Of a DNA stretch of 64,000 nt, positions 1 through 12,107 are shown piece after piece; the first letter of the stretch is position 1; each line of letters opens with the position of its first letter. The notes below the pieces were generated by a model, which saw nothing but the letters and a program-made list of their open reading frames with translations, did no database searches and was not told the origin of the DNA. Both the position numbers and the translations under genes were made by a program. Source of the DNA: Scytalidium lignicola (taxonomy: Eukaryota; Ascomycota; Leotiomycetes); the NCBI GenBank assembly GCA_002812745.2, contig NCSJ02000031.1, positions 62,001-126,000 of the forward strand. Reading direction: 5' to 3'.

Positions 1-129
1 TTGCCGCTTCATTATCATCAGTCATATATTCCTTTAATTATATCCTTCATCTCGCATCCCCTCTAGCCTTGTAAGGAGAACAGTAGTTCCCAGACCACCC
101 ACAGATGGCTCAAGGACAGTGTTTTTGCC

Positions 130-2212
130 TTACTTCTTCACAGGTGGGCCAGTTCCGAAGCCGAGAGGAACGTTCGGCTGTGCTACATTGTCAGTAGTGA
201 ATGGCACTGTGCTGGTGAGAGAGTCAATTCTTCCAAGTAAGTATTCCAACATCCTGTATGCGGCAGTAGGCGCATATTGGGGAATCACTAACATATATAT
301 TAGAGGTTGATGAGATATACCGTTTTGGAGATATAGACTTACTATGACCAGAAAGATCGACGCTAACCCAAGTCAAGCCACGCTCAGTATGCGTTGTACC
401 AAACACTCCGGATCCAGCAAGGCTAGAAAGGCTAGGGTTACGATGATATGGAACGTAGAACGGTTCCACTGGTTTGCTTTGGAAACCTTGGAATCCGTTC
501 CAGGTCATATTTTGGATCATCAGGAGAGTGCCATTTGAGATGAGAATCATATCGAGAGCCTATCATGTATTAGTTCTAGTCTTCAAGTACTGGAGGGTAA
601 AATCTTACCCCATGTGCAATGACGGTTCGTTTACTTCTCTCAATGACTCCTGGAAGAACACTTTGTCCCGAAGGAGGACTTCCATCACCATGAGGGAATA
701 CCCTAACGTTTGTGCACTCTTGCCAATTGGAATCATGTGGAGCATTGATGTGTCTCTTAACATCAGACCTATTGAAATAGATCTCGCCTCCAGCTGGTAA
801 GTAATCAAAGGACCCTGGGAAGCCGAGAACATCATATAGCAGAGGACAAGTTGTTGCAACTTGGTAGATATCCCAGCAAGGATTAATCAACATGATTTCT
901 CTTTCAATTGAGCTATGGAGATTGCAGCCCGAGAGAGTGCGCCCACTGGCATCTGTACCAGGCATTTGCGTAGGTAAAGGTCCTGGAGGGGGAAATTGTA
1001 AATATGTATTCATAAAATCTGTATAACCGCATGCGTCGGATGCATTGTGGAGGTAATCCCAGTAAGTATCATTAAAAGGATGCAGGCCCTTCCAGTAATC
1101 CACGAAAGCCACAGCAGGAATCTGTTCTTGGATTGCATTATTAGAGGTGGAGGGATCGTAGATCATTGTCGATTCCAGGTTGAAATGCTACCGTATACTT
1201 TTAGCATAAACCTCCTTGAACGAGGACCAACGTCACTTACAGTAGTATTCTTAGCATTGAGGAAAGCATCCGCAATGTAAGGGACATAATAGCCAGCATA
1301 TGATTCACCAGCAATGTAAACTTTCCGTCCTTGCAAGCCGAAAAGGTTAACAAAGTTGGCCCAGAACCCCATAAACTGGGCTGCAACATCTTCTTCATTT
1401 GCTGCGCTTGGGGTTCCTTGAGAGAAACCAGTTCCCACGGGCTGTTCAACCCAGACAACGTTGGTGAGATTAACCCATGTAAACGGGTTGGGAACAGGTG
1501 CCAAGGTACCGTACTGCCAGAGGAAAGGACCGTTTTCCTGGAGAATGCCCTCGAAAGAAGAGCACCCAGGCTATGGGCACATTAGTAACAAGCAATAAAA
1601 ACTAAGTAATGATTTTATCATCAAATATATCTACTGTATCAATCGATATATATGTGACTCTTCAAAGAATAAAGAATGAGATTTAATTGCTACCATAAGG
1701 AATAAGCTACTTACTCCTCCGTTCAGCCAGATCAGAATTTCATCACCGGCAAGTGGATTCTCAGAAGGGAAGAACCAAAAGAACAGCTGGTTGGGTTCTT
1801 TCTTCACCGTGGAAATAGGTAACAGTCCAGCATACGATTCACCGACGTTAAAATCAACCTAGTTTATTTATGTAAGTGATTACTTTTCTCCTACCTAGCA
1901 GATCTATTCATATATAGATTGTAACAAACAAACCTCGGGAATTTCACAACCATTTACTGCATATTCTAGTAATAGACGTTGGCATATGTTCAGTATAATA
2001 GTAGGAATAAACTTACTCTCGGTTTGCGCGTGAAGATAATTATCTGGAGAAGGGCATGGATCACTTGAACGCCTTGAATACTTCGGAAATGGCTGACGCT
2101 TCTTCAATACATCCTCAATTGGGTCTTCCAAGCCAACATGGCGTCGACTTCTCCTTGCAGCCACCAAACAGCCAGCAAGAGACAGGTAGGAAATAATAGT
2201 AGAGAAGCGCAT
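130..2212 (-). CDS. secreted serine carboxypeptidase (peptidase family S10)
   Basis: Removes C-terminal amino acids from peptides; secreted or vacuolar. I read seven exons: 2212-2017, 1965-1934, 1858-1715, 1570-1241, 1187-609, 559-343 and 287-130. They sum to 1656 bases (551 aa) with every junction in phase. The N-terminus has a signal peptide followed by a propeptide ending at a KR pair, a likely Kex2 site. The substrate-binding WLNGGPGCSS is split over exons 3 and 4. The nucleophile motif GESYAG is in exon 4. The catalytic histidine motif GHMIPQYAP is split by the last intron, and the acidic residue probably lies in [10 protein letters not shown]. The start at 2212 is chosen because the signal peptide begins there. 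The family is certain; the substrate is not known. Confidence 0.93.
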
Positions 2213-3540
2213 CGTAGCAACCCCTGAAGAGGAATTGAGAAGCTTATATCTCTGCAAAAGCATTCAGGAGGATACGGAAGGGAGCCAGGAATACTTTACC
2301 ATGGGGGATCCCAAGCTTTTATGCTCGAAGCATGGGATATGCGGAGGCTCTTGGTACACGTGTAAGCAGGGTAGAGAGAGTGCAGGATATTGAGCCCTGA
2401 TCCTGGTAATGAAAAACAGAGAGAACTGCAGAAAAAACAAGAGATACACAATTTCATCGTGATCAACCAATCTCAGGTTGAAGAAGTGCTACATTTGTTG
2501 TGGCTCTACTACTACCTTAGAAGCTGGTTAGCAAGAAAGTTGAGACTAAGCAGAATCGCATTGCTGGGCTTGCTGTAGCCCTTATTACGGCCACAACACA
2601 ATGTGACGAACCTTGGCCGAGTATAGAACTATGACGTTCCTTGGGGCATAGTTGAGCAGTGTGGCTCGCTGACATAGTCATCGGATCCCCGTCATATCAG
2701 GGCTGATTAATACATCCGATTCTCATATCTGGTATTGAGCTGCATAAGAGCAGCTGCTGATAAGTGATCCAATACGCCATGCATGCAGCTACAGTACAGT
2801 AGACCGAGCTGGACTTTCTGCTTTGAAGTCTAGAAGAGCAATCGAAGCTGGAGATTCAGGGACGAGCAGGATCGCTGCGGGGGAACCCCACCTTTGATAT
2901 GGGATTGATGCGTTTTCGCAGTATCTTGTGCTTCAATATAATGAAGTGAAGGCGCGGTTGCCAAGGGGAGCTATTTTCGCCATCAACCTCTTCTCCAAGG
3001 ACCGGGATGTAAAGCAACAATGCCGTGTAAGAGATAAGCTCCAGCAAAGGCTTGATTCTAAACAAGATCCTCTGTTGACATCACAAAACTCCCGAAAGGA
3101 CCTTCCTACTTGAGCATCTGCGCCAAGTTCGACGAGCTGCAAGCTGTGGCACTGCTGAGGAGTGCAGTAAGTAACGTGTTTCCACGAATCTCGCCCATTT
3201 TGCTGCCTAGATAACGCATTGGAACGAATGGATGCAAAACAGATTCGAAAAACAAGAATTGCTAAGACACATCCGCCGGAGCGCTCGGACGATGGATGGA
3301 GCCACGCAAACTGATCTTCATGCAGGTTCAATTGTAGGAATAGGGCGGAGTGATGTCAGGCTCACTTTCTCATGAAGGTTGTTGTATTGTTATTATTATT
3401 AGAATGTCATTCTCACTGATTGGAGCTCCAGCAAGAAGCTCCATTAAATTTCCCGCTTGTGTGGAGAATCACATTTCTGTTTAAGCTTCCATCAACAAGA
3501 AGAGTTTACAGGATTATATGGGTAGAAAAATAAGCGAACA
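2213..3540. other. intergenic spacer upstream of the carboxypeptidase
   Basis: No convincing gene. The open frames here (for example 2856-3331 on the minus strand) lack protein-like composition, recognisable domains and plausible splice partners. The part next to 2212 is the carboxypeptidase promoter. Confidence 0.6.
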
Positions 3541-3622
3541 GGCGCAGTGGCAGAGTGGTCTAATGCGTGTGACTAGAAATCACATCCTTTCGGGGGCAAC
3601 GGTTCGAATCCGTTCTGCGTCG
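3541..3622 (+). tRNA. tRNA-Ser (anticodon AGA)
   Basis: An 82-base cloverleaf. The acceptor stem GGCGCAG pairs with CTGCGTC (one G-U pair). The anticodon stem TGTGA/TCACA encloses loop CTAGAAA, giving anticodon AGA. A long variable arm, expected for class II serine tRNA, is followed by a T arm with GGTTCGAATCC. There is no intron and no encoded CCA. A short T run follows at 3632-3635. Confidence 0.95.
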
Positions 3623-5969
3623 AGAAATATATTTTTTGCCTTTTATTTCTATGTTATACACTGCATAGTTGCCTTTCAATTATTTTCTGGCACTCTGATG
3701 TTACAAAATAATTTATGAGATTTTCTCGGAGATTTTCATTTTGAAATAAGTTGTGTTTCNAAAAATGATTCACAGGTTTTATTCCTATCTTATTGAGCCG
3801 AGGTACGTAAGTACTGTCCATGTACGAGCTTCCCTTATATTTCTTAAAAATTAGTTAGTACTCAGGTGTGGTTAAGTGTCTAGGCGCCGTCTATTTACCT
3901 AGAGTCACCAGTATATCACACATGGACCGAAAAGGTAATTGAGAACAAAATCCTTTGGAGTTTCCACTGCCTTATTAGGTTTTAACAAAATCTCTACACT
4001 CTCTTCATTCAAGCTTCCCAATTCCGTTGATTCATTTTCAATTTCACAGGGAGACTCTACATGATTTGCATACCGGTGATATTGCGCCATATGGTATTCC
4101 AATCGTCATGTTGAGTCCGGGTTTTATATTCCCCGATGTGAGTATGGGCTACCTCCAATTTGCTCTTCTAGTGAGCAAGGGAGAGACTAACTAAAAAATG
4201 CGAAGAATGCAGATGGCGTTGATCCACTACAGGGGGGAGGTAGGAATTGGAGATAGCCGATGATAGAAATTTATGTAATTAAATATAATAATCAGTTTCG
4301 TAGAGCTACTCAGTACTAGCCTTAATATATGGTTGTTATGGTCTGCATTAGCTTGGTACTTATACTTGCCTGCAAGTGAGCAGAAGAGACAGGAGCTGTA
4401 TTGTCACTACCACAATCGAAAGGGGAATAACAATCGCTGAATCGAGAATTATACATTCTACAACCTTGAGATGCTATCTATAGTCGGATTCAAGGTGGAA
4501 AGGATATCCTCCAAGGACTTCTTCCTAGAGCTGCAGTCGGATTTCCAGGGGGAGAGATAGATGAGAAATCGGCGGTTTTTAACTTGAAGTTATTTACCAA
4601 CATAGGATTTTGTGAGAAAGGTCTTGATAATGGTAGACTCGTGATATCATGACTAGAAGCACCGGGTGGTGGAAGAGACAGGTAAGGGATGAGATGTCTA
4701 TAGTCGTAAAGACGTTGCGGTAAAAGGACGGACTATGCAGTTTTGATGCCAATATCGACAAAGGTAGTTTCACCATAACTTAATGTGACAGAAGTATATA
4801 AAGTTTCACTTCTGCCAACTTAGAAGTTTGCATACAGTAGTAATGCTCTGAGATATGATTGGTGGAGAGCAAAAGGTCTCCCATACCACGTGATCAAATA
4901 ACCGTGCGCCCCGTGCCGCGTCAAAGCTGCTTAAGCAAGCCAGCTCGCTCCAAAGGGCCATTAGCAGACTGGAGACTGCATATAAGCTTACTTTATCCCC
5001 TCGAACATGAACCTTCAAACGGATATATGCTCGGAGATATGCAGTTTCTTTGCGTTCCAGTTCTGTAGGATCAGGAGAGTGTTATGATATGTCTCCTTAT
5101 ATAGTGCAAAGCTGCTCCACACCCCGAGATGCAGTACCACACCGTACTGCAGAGATAAGGATGCCCACCAAGATTTTCTGTAGCAGCCCTTGTACGTAAC
5201 CTTGGCGATTGTTATCGCGACTCGGCGGCTCCGACTGGATGCATCACCACCACGCAGGGTCCTAATCTTCCCTCCTCCGGAAGTTCTTCACTCCTCTAAT
5301 GGCCGAACTGCTGCGATCGAATCTGGACTGGGCCCACACCGGACATGACATGTAGAGCCGGTAGGTGGTAGGTGGCTTGAGGTTGATCTCTTTTAGGTAC
5401 TTGCGAGGGACCAGAGCTTCACCAAGTTTCTCTACAACCATGTGATGGCCAGTCAGCTTTCCTTTTGGGTAGATAGCTTCTAGCGCCTTTTCGCCGCTAT
5501 CTCTCCCCCTCCATTATCTGTGGGCTTCCTTATTATCTTAATTATCTGCTTGTTCTCTCTTTATCATCGTATTGTTTTCCTAGGAGGTCTATTTGACAAT
5601 TGACTTTGTGCTCACTCATTTGCAAGCTGGAAGACATCATAAGCTGCAATAGGACGGCTCACGACCTTTTGGATTTGGCGACATCATCGATACTCCCGGT
5701 CAGAATTGGCGGTCTCGTGCTTGGATTCCTTTTACAGGTTGAATCGAGTAACAAGAACTGCGACGACTGGATACCTTAGGCTTGGCGCTACTTCAAAGGC
5801 CGAGGCGAGCAAGTGCGGAGGACCAATTGCGGAGCTAATTAACTAGAGCTGGGAGCTGTGTAGCTTGGGGAATAATCATTGTGACTCTTCTTTACTCTTG
5901 TGCGACCGAAACGGTATATATTGTTGGAATAAACAGACCGGGAATTTCGAGTCGCAGCTCGTGTTACAA
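3623..5969. other. gene-poor spacer and permease promoter
   Basis: No gene I can support over 2.3 kb. A 65-codon open stretch at 3905-4102 (minus) has a rather protein-like, Glu/Asn-rich composition. It is closed by a stop just upstream and has no recognisable domain; it may be a gene relic. The distal part (5400-5969) is the permease upstream region and contains a GATA-motif cluster, listed separately. An N lies at 3760. Confidence 0.55.
5471..5566. promoter_or_regulatory. cluster of six GATA-factor motifs upstream of the permease
   Basis: Six matches to HGATAR lie in 96 bases: AGATAG at 5471, then on the other strand AGATAG (5497-5502), AGATAA (5514-5519, 5533-5538, 5542-5547) and TGATAA (5561-5566). 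Fungal nitrogen regulators of the AreA/NIT2 type bind clustered HGATAR sites, often near permease and catabolic genes. The cluster is 400-500 bases upstream of the permease ATG. Binding itself is inferred. Confidence 0.55.
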
Positions 5970-7898
5970 ATGGCGACGATGGCCGAACCGGAAAGAGTCG
6001 CCTCGCGCAGGTCGAATAATGCGGTGGAGATGGCTGATGAAGAGGAATTGGCCGAGTTCGGATATAAACAGGAGTTGCGTCGCGACTGGGGATTGATGCA
6101 CAATTTTGGGATATCTTTCTCGATTATCGTGAGTGACTTTTTCCTACCAAGGTGGTGGTGACATGAATTGTTGGAAAAGAGGGTTGAAGCTGGAAATAAC
6201 ACGAGGAGAAAAACGACAGCTTCTAATTTTTGCAATAAATAGTCGGTTATAACTGGTATCACGACGTTATTCGAATATGGCCTTGTTACTGGAGGTCCTG
6301 GAGGTATAGAAAAGCATGCTCTTGGCTTAGCATCCAGAATATATTTACTAACTACCAGCATTTAGTTATGTCTGTCGGATGGATAATAGTCTCTTTCTTC
6401 ACCCTCATCGTTGCCTTGGGTATGGCTGAGATCGTATCAGCTATTCCAACTGCAGGAGGACCATATTACTGGGCTGCAATGCTCGCGCCACCTAAGAATT
6501 CCGCCTTTTGGGCATGGGTTACTGGATGGTAAGGACCCCGTCTCTTGAACATTCCCAGCATGTATAACTACAGGCAACTTCCAAGAATCGCATGCTAATC
6601 TTAAACCCAGGTTTAACTTCCTCGGCCAGGTGGCTGTCACAACGGGCATCAGCTTCGGATGCGCAGGCCTTATCTCTACGCTTGCAACAGTGAAGTCCTC
6701 GTACGAACCAACAGCGGGCAAAACTATCGGTATTTATGCTGCAATCCTTATTTCTCACGGCATAGTTAATACTTTCGGCGTGCACATTTTACGATACCTA
6801 AACAACAGCTCCATAGTGCTGCACTCGTTGGGCGTAACATCTATTGCCATCGCCGTTCTAGCGAAGGCACCGACACACCAGAGTGCAAAATTCGTGTTTG
6901 CTACCTTCAATGATGGTACTGGAGATCCAGGCTGGAGTGTTCGCGCTTCACCAGCGTATGTAGCCTGTTGCGGTATTCTCATGAGTCAATACACCATTAC
7001 CGGTTTTGACGCATCAGCACATCTGTCCGAGGAGACTCGAAAGGCGTCCTGGAGTGCTCCCATAGGCGTGATAAGTTCCGTGGGTTTCTCGGCTTTATTT
7101 GGCTTTTTTGTTATTATGTCCTTCCTCTTTTCGATCCAAGATTTCGATAATACCGTCAACTCTGTGCGGTTTCAACAACCAGTCCTCCAGATCCTAGTTG
7201 ATATTTTTGGAGATGATGGTGCGGTGGTGTTAATGAGTCTTATTATCATCTGTGTCTGGCACTGCGGACTCTTCTCAATGACGAGCAACAGCAGAATGAT
7301 GTTCGCATTTAGTCGTGATGGAGGTATCCCCCGATTTTTCCACAGCGTCGATGATCGATTCAGTTCGCCTATCCGGACCATCTGGCTAGCTGCATTCCTT
7401 GCCTTCTGCCTCGCTCTCCCCTCTCTAGGATCTTCTGTAGCCTTTGCAGCTGCAACTTCAATTGCTACAATCGGATTGTACATCTCTTACGGCATTCCTA
7501 TTCTTCTAGGGCTTATTTACTCCAAAAAATTTAATGCACGCAAAGGTCCCTTCAACCTAGGTCTTCTCTCCAGGCCAATCGCGTTGATAGGTGTTATGTG
7601 GATCATGTTCATTAGTATCATCTTCTGCCTTCCAACAGCAAATCCAGTGACCAGCCAAACTCTAAACTACACTGTTGTTGCAGTGGGGATTATCGCGATA
7701 TTTTCATTGTCTGCTTGGGTCCTAAGTGCGAGGAAGTGGTTTGTTGGGCCCCTGAATGAGGTTGAGACTGCGAGGAGGTTAGGCGTGAGCCTTGATGAGC
7801 CGGGCGCATTAGAGAAGGCGGAATCGAGGAAGGCGGTGGAAGGGAATGTAACTGAAGGGAGTGAGGAGTTGAAGGAAGTGGTGGAAGTTAAACAATAA
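5970..7898 (+). CDS. amino acid/GABA-type permease (APC superfamily)
   Basis: Plasma-membrane transporter for amino acids, choline or GABA. Four exons, 5970-6128, 6243-6303, 6366-6528 and 6611-7898, total 1671 bases (556 aa), all junctions in phase. The protein starts with a polar cytoplasmic tail containing ELAEFGYKQELRRDWG, typical of the fungal ACT/Uga4-like group. The motif GMAEIVSAIPTAGGPYYW follows in exon 3, then about 12 hydrophobic segments including TGFDASAHLSEET, and a Glu/Lys-rich C-terminal tail. The start is the ATG giving the conserved tail. The family is clear; substrate (GABA, amino acid or choline) cannot be told from sequence alone. The upstream GATA cluster suggests nitrogen control. 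Confidence 0.92.
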
Positions 7899-8580
7899 TG
7901 TTTTGGGATAAGATATAGTTAGAATCTAAACCAGTATGTTCAATTGAATAGAAAGGATAAACTCCACCCTCAGATAAATTTTTGCCATCAACGTAAAAAC
8001 AGACCATGCATTCAAATATTCTTGACCATAAGCACAATACATTTGAAATTCTCTCCATCTGTATCAATATGTGATATTGCCTTGTCAGTACATTTATCAT
8101 AATCTAATCGCAAGAAGCTTTAAGGTATCTTAACACTCCCCACTTTTAATCATGTAACCTTCGCATCCACTATTTCAACAACAATCATTTTATACTGCAA
8201 TAGAAGCCATCTCCTATCCATGTGTTTTAATCAAAGCCCCCAATAACGCAAAGACGCCAATTCAAAATGAAACGCTGAAACTAAATAAATAAATAAATAT
8301 CATGCAACAGACCTTTTCTGTTACTGTGCAGGAGTTCATGATGGCTTTTTAGTTTTTTATATATATCAAACCTCTATGAAAGATTCCACACCGACTGATG
8401 CTATGCCAAAAATTTTCCTCTTTGGGAGGGGAGTGAGTTGTAGATGCAATGCGGTTTAGATGTTAACTTTCCCAGGCGCCAGTTGAACGGTGGACTTTCA
8501 AAGTTGTTGGTAAGAGCCCTCCCGACCGGGTCTGACACCTGTTTAACGTTTTTTGAGATGCGATCATTGGGTAAAATATA
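7899..8580. other. convergent intergenic spacer
   Basis: AT-rich spacer between the 3' ends of the permease and GTP cyclohydrolase II genes. It holds 3' untranslated sequence, including an AAATAAATAAATAAATA run near 8283. No gene seen. Confidence 0.6.
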
Positions 8581-9930
8581 TTATGACATCTCAGCCATTT
8601 GTAACATATGGCCCATTTTTTCGATCTATTAACAAAAAATATGTTAGTAAATGCTGGCTCTCCCTCTTGAATTCTCGGTGCACGGTTTCCCAACTTATTC
8701 TTTATCGGTAGGAGAGGGAGTAAAACAGTTCTAGAAAATAATACCTTTGTTTTCAGATAACCTCCAACCTCCTTGCTTCTGATTCCCCCCGCTCCTCTCC
8801 AGGCAAGTGGTACCATTGCCACACGCTCTTTAACAACTAGCTCGCGATTTGGGCCTTCTACAGCCCTAACTTTATCGGGGTTATTGGTCAAAAGCCTAAT
8901 CTCACTCTGACCCAGATCTTGCAATATTGCTGTAGCTAAACCATAACTCCTTGCATCAGCAGGATGCCGTAAGAGCAAATTTGCCTCAACGGTGTCGGAG
9001 CCTAAATCTTGGAGATTATAGGCTTTGAGCTTCTCAGAGAGACCAATACCGCGGCCTTCTTGACGCAGGTAAACTATTACGCCCCCAGTCACCCTTGTAG
9101 GATCAGAGGCAGACGGCAGGGACATCAACCGAGCGGCTTCGTCAAGTTGTTCTCCACAGTCGCAACGAGCAGACCAAACGGTCTCACCGGTGTAGCACTC
9201 AGAGTGGATACGGACGAGGGTAGGTTCTGACTGATGCGGTGTCTGTCTTTCAACAGCCTCCTCCTTAACATCCCCATTCTCTGCAGCGCTACTGCTTACC
9301 CTCCCCGGATACAAGCGTCCAGTATAAGCCCCCCGAATCAACCTATCCATTTCAGTCTCGCCTTCTCTTACAGCGTCCAAGCTCTTAGAGCGAATCTGAT
9401 TTCCGAATACAATCGCAAGATGTTCCTTTTTATCTTGATCATTATGATACAAATGCAAGAACATCTCAGCGCCGGTAGTGGTGGGTATCCGTGCACGAAC
9501 CACGCAGTGCACTACCGGTAATTTTTCGAGGAGTTTGGGATGTTTTGTACCACAATTACTGGATGTCGGATCCTCAAGAGAGCTATCAACTGGAACAGAG
9601 CGCGCAGGGCGTTGGCTCAATGGAATTGCGGCCGGTGTGTGAGTGCCTGGGGTTGAAGGGGGAGTGAATTGGGGGGGAGATCAGACCCGGGAGATCAGAG
9701 GTGATCGGTGGCGATTGCGGGCGAGATTGAGAGTGTGTCGATGAAGCCGGAGTATCTCTATAAGCTGGGCCATTGCCATTTGAAAGTAGATGTGGATGTT
9801 GGTGTGTATTTGTGAGTTCAAGTTCGGAGATGGTGCGGGAAACGGGAATTGGGCGGGGCGAATATACTGGAGGAACTTCAGAAAGAGTATCCTTGTCCCT
9901 GTTGGTATTCTCTTCCTCTATAGTCGGCAT
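8581..9930 (-). CDS. RIB1: GTP cyclohydrolase II (riboflavin synthesis), one-base frame error
   Basis: First committed step of riboflavin synthesis: opens GTP to formate, diphosphate and 2,5-diamino-6-ribosylamino-pyrimidinone phosphate. The main exon is 9930-8745 and a short last exon is 8625-8581, which supplies the usual ending IEKMGHML. The C-terminal half carries zinc-binding [20 protein letters not shown] and the RQEGRGIGL loop. The N-terminal ~110 residues are a low-complexity, Pro/Ser-rich extension normal for fungal Rib1. The two exons total 1231 bases, one too many. The frame breaks at the run of seven G at 9671-9677; six would restore it and give 409 aa. I read this as a homopolymer error, not a dead gene. 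Splitting into two genes would be wrong. Confidence 0.9.
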
Positions 9931-11159
9931 TTTGGCGATTGCAGATGAATAGATATCACCAGCTCCAAGGAATGGTGGTATTGAAAGGTAAGAGGAAAGA
10001 CTCCGGCAATGGCTTAAGAGTCAAGAAGAAATGATGTTTGGTGAAATCCGAACCGAGGCCGATCTGAGGGGCATCCGCCATTGAACGGAACCCTCTCGAG
10101 CCTCCGTAATCCATTTCTAAGCCTGACAGAGTACGCTATTTCTGCCTCAGGCAACATTATATTATTATGACATCATATTCTGGATTATTCATCAACCGGA
10201 CCACCGAAATTTACCGCATAATTAAGCAAAATCACCCCTAGCAAACTTAACAACCATTGAGTTTTGTAGAATAATATTTGATAAAATAATATTTGTTACA
10301 TTTGCTAGGGGGTGATTTTGCTCAATTTTGCGGTAAATCTCGGTGGCCCGGTTGATGGACTGGCTCGGTGGATACGGGGAATTACGTTGTGCCTCACAAC
10401 TTCACAAGGCTGGCTGGCAAGGCTAACTCCAATTATCAATTCCTACCCCTAGTTGTCGAATGCAGAAGTTATATAGTCCAGAAGTATATGGCCCAGTTTC
10501 TACTTCAGAAGTCCCGTACCATACTAAAGCAAACAATATTCCAAGGCTCTGCCATCTCCAAGTTGCTTAATGGAGAAAACAAATTGTAAGAATGAGGGAT
10601 TTTAAGTGAACAATATCCCCGTATATAACTTAAGCCTGAGAAGCTCAAGCGGCCTTGGGTCTGAGGACAGAGGGAGAGTTTTCTACAATTAAAATGCTTC
10701 TATGGTTATTCGGGAAAATTCATAAATTACTCTCTGAATGAATTCTAATAAGAAGCTTGACCAGTAAAATCATCGACTGAATTAATAAACTGGTGGCTAA
10801 TTAATCAAGATCATCATATTCTCTCGTTTGATACAAGTATTGTTATACTCTTATACACAGTATGAGTTGTAATAATATTGGTAATCAGTTCCGCCTGCTA
10901 ACTTATGCCAAGCTACGTCCCACTTAGCCAAGGTAACGCGATACTGAAGCATGGGTGGTTATATTCCGCGCTGACTCTCCTGGACAACGAAGTGAGTCAC
11001 CCCGATTATAGTTTAGGTTTGACACATCTCGAACCACATCTACTTACCAGTAAATTTCTACCCTTTATAACCTACAACCTGTACCTATTCTAATAAGGTC
11101 AAGATGCTACAACACAAAGGCCTGGAGTTCTACCTTCTCAAGCGAACAAAACATCTGCT
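9931..11159. other. intergenic spacer containing a fold-back repeat
   Basis: Divergent region between RIB1 and the D123-like gene. Apart from the inverted repeat at 10190-10357 (listed separately) I see no gene. Confidence 0.6.
10190..10357. repeat. fold-back (MITE-like) inverted repeat
   Basis: Arms of about 60 bases are imperfect reverse complements: 10190-10252 against 10295-10357. They begin CATCAACCGG and share AAATTTACCGCA and GCAAAATCACCCC. They differ at scattered positions and enclose an AT-rich loop of about 42 bases. There is no coding capacity. The size and shape fit a fold-back or MITE-like non-autonomous element. I see no clear target-site duplication, so an old copy or a different origin is possible. 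Confidence 0.75.
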
Positions 11160-12107
11160 ATGAAGCTAGTAATTATAGACTCTCACCTAGTAGATGAAGA
11201 GCCAGACAACTACGATAGCAACTTCCACAGCGCAGAAGATGCTCCAGGCCTTGGAATTCCAAACGAAAAAGCTAGTCACTTCAAGCGCTGGTTGCCATTA
11301 ATTTTACGGTCGCAAAATATCGATCCAAATAAGATACAAACTATTTGCCTCTCCCAGTCTCAAGGTCGACTTCTCCTCGATGCAGCGCAGAGTTCTCTTC
11401 ATACTCGAAAGTTGAACGGCATGTACGCCGAAGAACTCGCTGATGATATAGTCCCCGTTTTCTCAAAGCTGATCTTCCCACCTGAAGGCTTGTTCCTTAG
11501 ACTCGATTCTTGTTCTCCTAAAGATGGCACCGGAACGACAAAACCATTGCGGACAACCGAGGAAATCATCCTACGGCTCACCACATCTCATCGAGCTATG
11601 AGGGCTGTGACGGACCTGTTGCGCAGAGATATCCCTTCAATTGATTTGATTTTCCTGCCGCATAATGATCGCATGAAACCAGACCACGAATTCCGTGTTT
11701 TCTGTGCTCCGCCACTTGCAAAGATTAGAGGTGTCTCGCAATATCGGTGGCATGAACCATTTGTATTCCGTGGACGACCAATGGATGAAGTGGAGGATAT
11801 CACGAAGAAAGTCATGAAAGGCATCGAACTGATTCGTGAGGAAATTCTCGAGGAGGCAAAAACTGGAAAGGGAGGAGAGCTAGATGCTTTGGTCCCGAAA
11901 CAAGGTTTTACTTTTGACGTGATATATGATGAACTCACAGGAAAAACTTCATTAATTGAGTTGAACTCTTTTGGTGCAAGATCTGGTTGTGGATCTTGCC
12001 TGTTTCACTGGATAAGAGATAGGAACGTTCTTTATAGGGAAAATTTTCCGATAGGAGACGTTTCAGAGAATATCGACTGGGAAGTTGAGTTTCGAATCTC
12101 AATGTGA
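11160..12107 (+). CDS. Cdc123/D123-family ATP-grasp protein
   Basis: A single-exon 315-aa protein. The segment GLFLRLDSCSPKDG, the EFRVFCAPP motif and the final ELTGKTSLIELNSFGA match the order of conserved elements in the D123 (Cdc123) family. In eukaryotes Cdc123 binds ATP and promotes assembly of translation factor eIF2. Canonical Cdc123 ends this motif in DLNPF; here it is ELNSF, and the N-terminus is unlike the usual one. I therefore read this as a divergent paralogue rather than the essential CDC123 orthologue. The lysine in SPKDG and acidic residue plus Asn in ELN are in place for nucleotide and metal binding. Start: first ATG of the frame. Confidence 0.8.
   Translation: MKLVIIDSHLVDEEPDNYDSNFHSAEDAPGLGIPNEKASHFKRWLPLILRSQNIDPNKIQTICLSQSQGRLLLDAAQSSLHTRKLNGMYAEELADDIVPVFSKLIFPPEGLFLRLDSCSPKDGTGTTKPLRTTEEIILRLTTSHRAMRAVTDLLRRDIPSIDLIFLPHNDRMKPDHEFRVFCAPPLAKIRGVSQYRWHEPFVFRGRPMDEVEDITKKVMKGIELIREEILEEAKTGKGGELDALVPKQGFTFDVIYDELTGKTSLIELNSFGARSGCGSCLFHWIRDRNVLYRENFPIGDVSENIDWEVEFRISM

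Noticed and set aside
2856..3331. overlapping open frames suggesting an ankyrin-like fragment (LVELGADAQVG)
   Set aside because: Only one short resemblance, with no repeat unit, no splice partners and poor composition.
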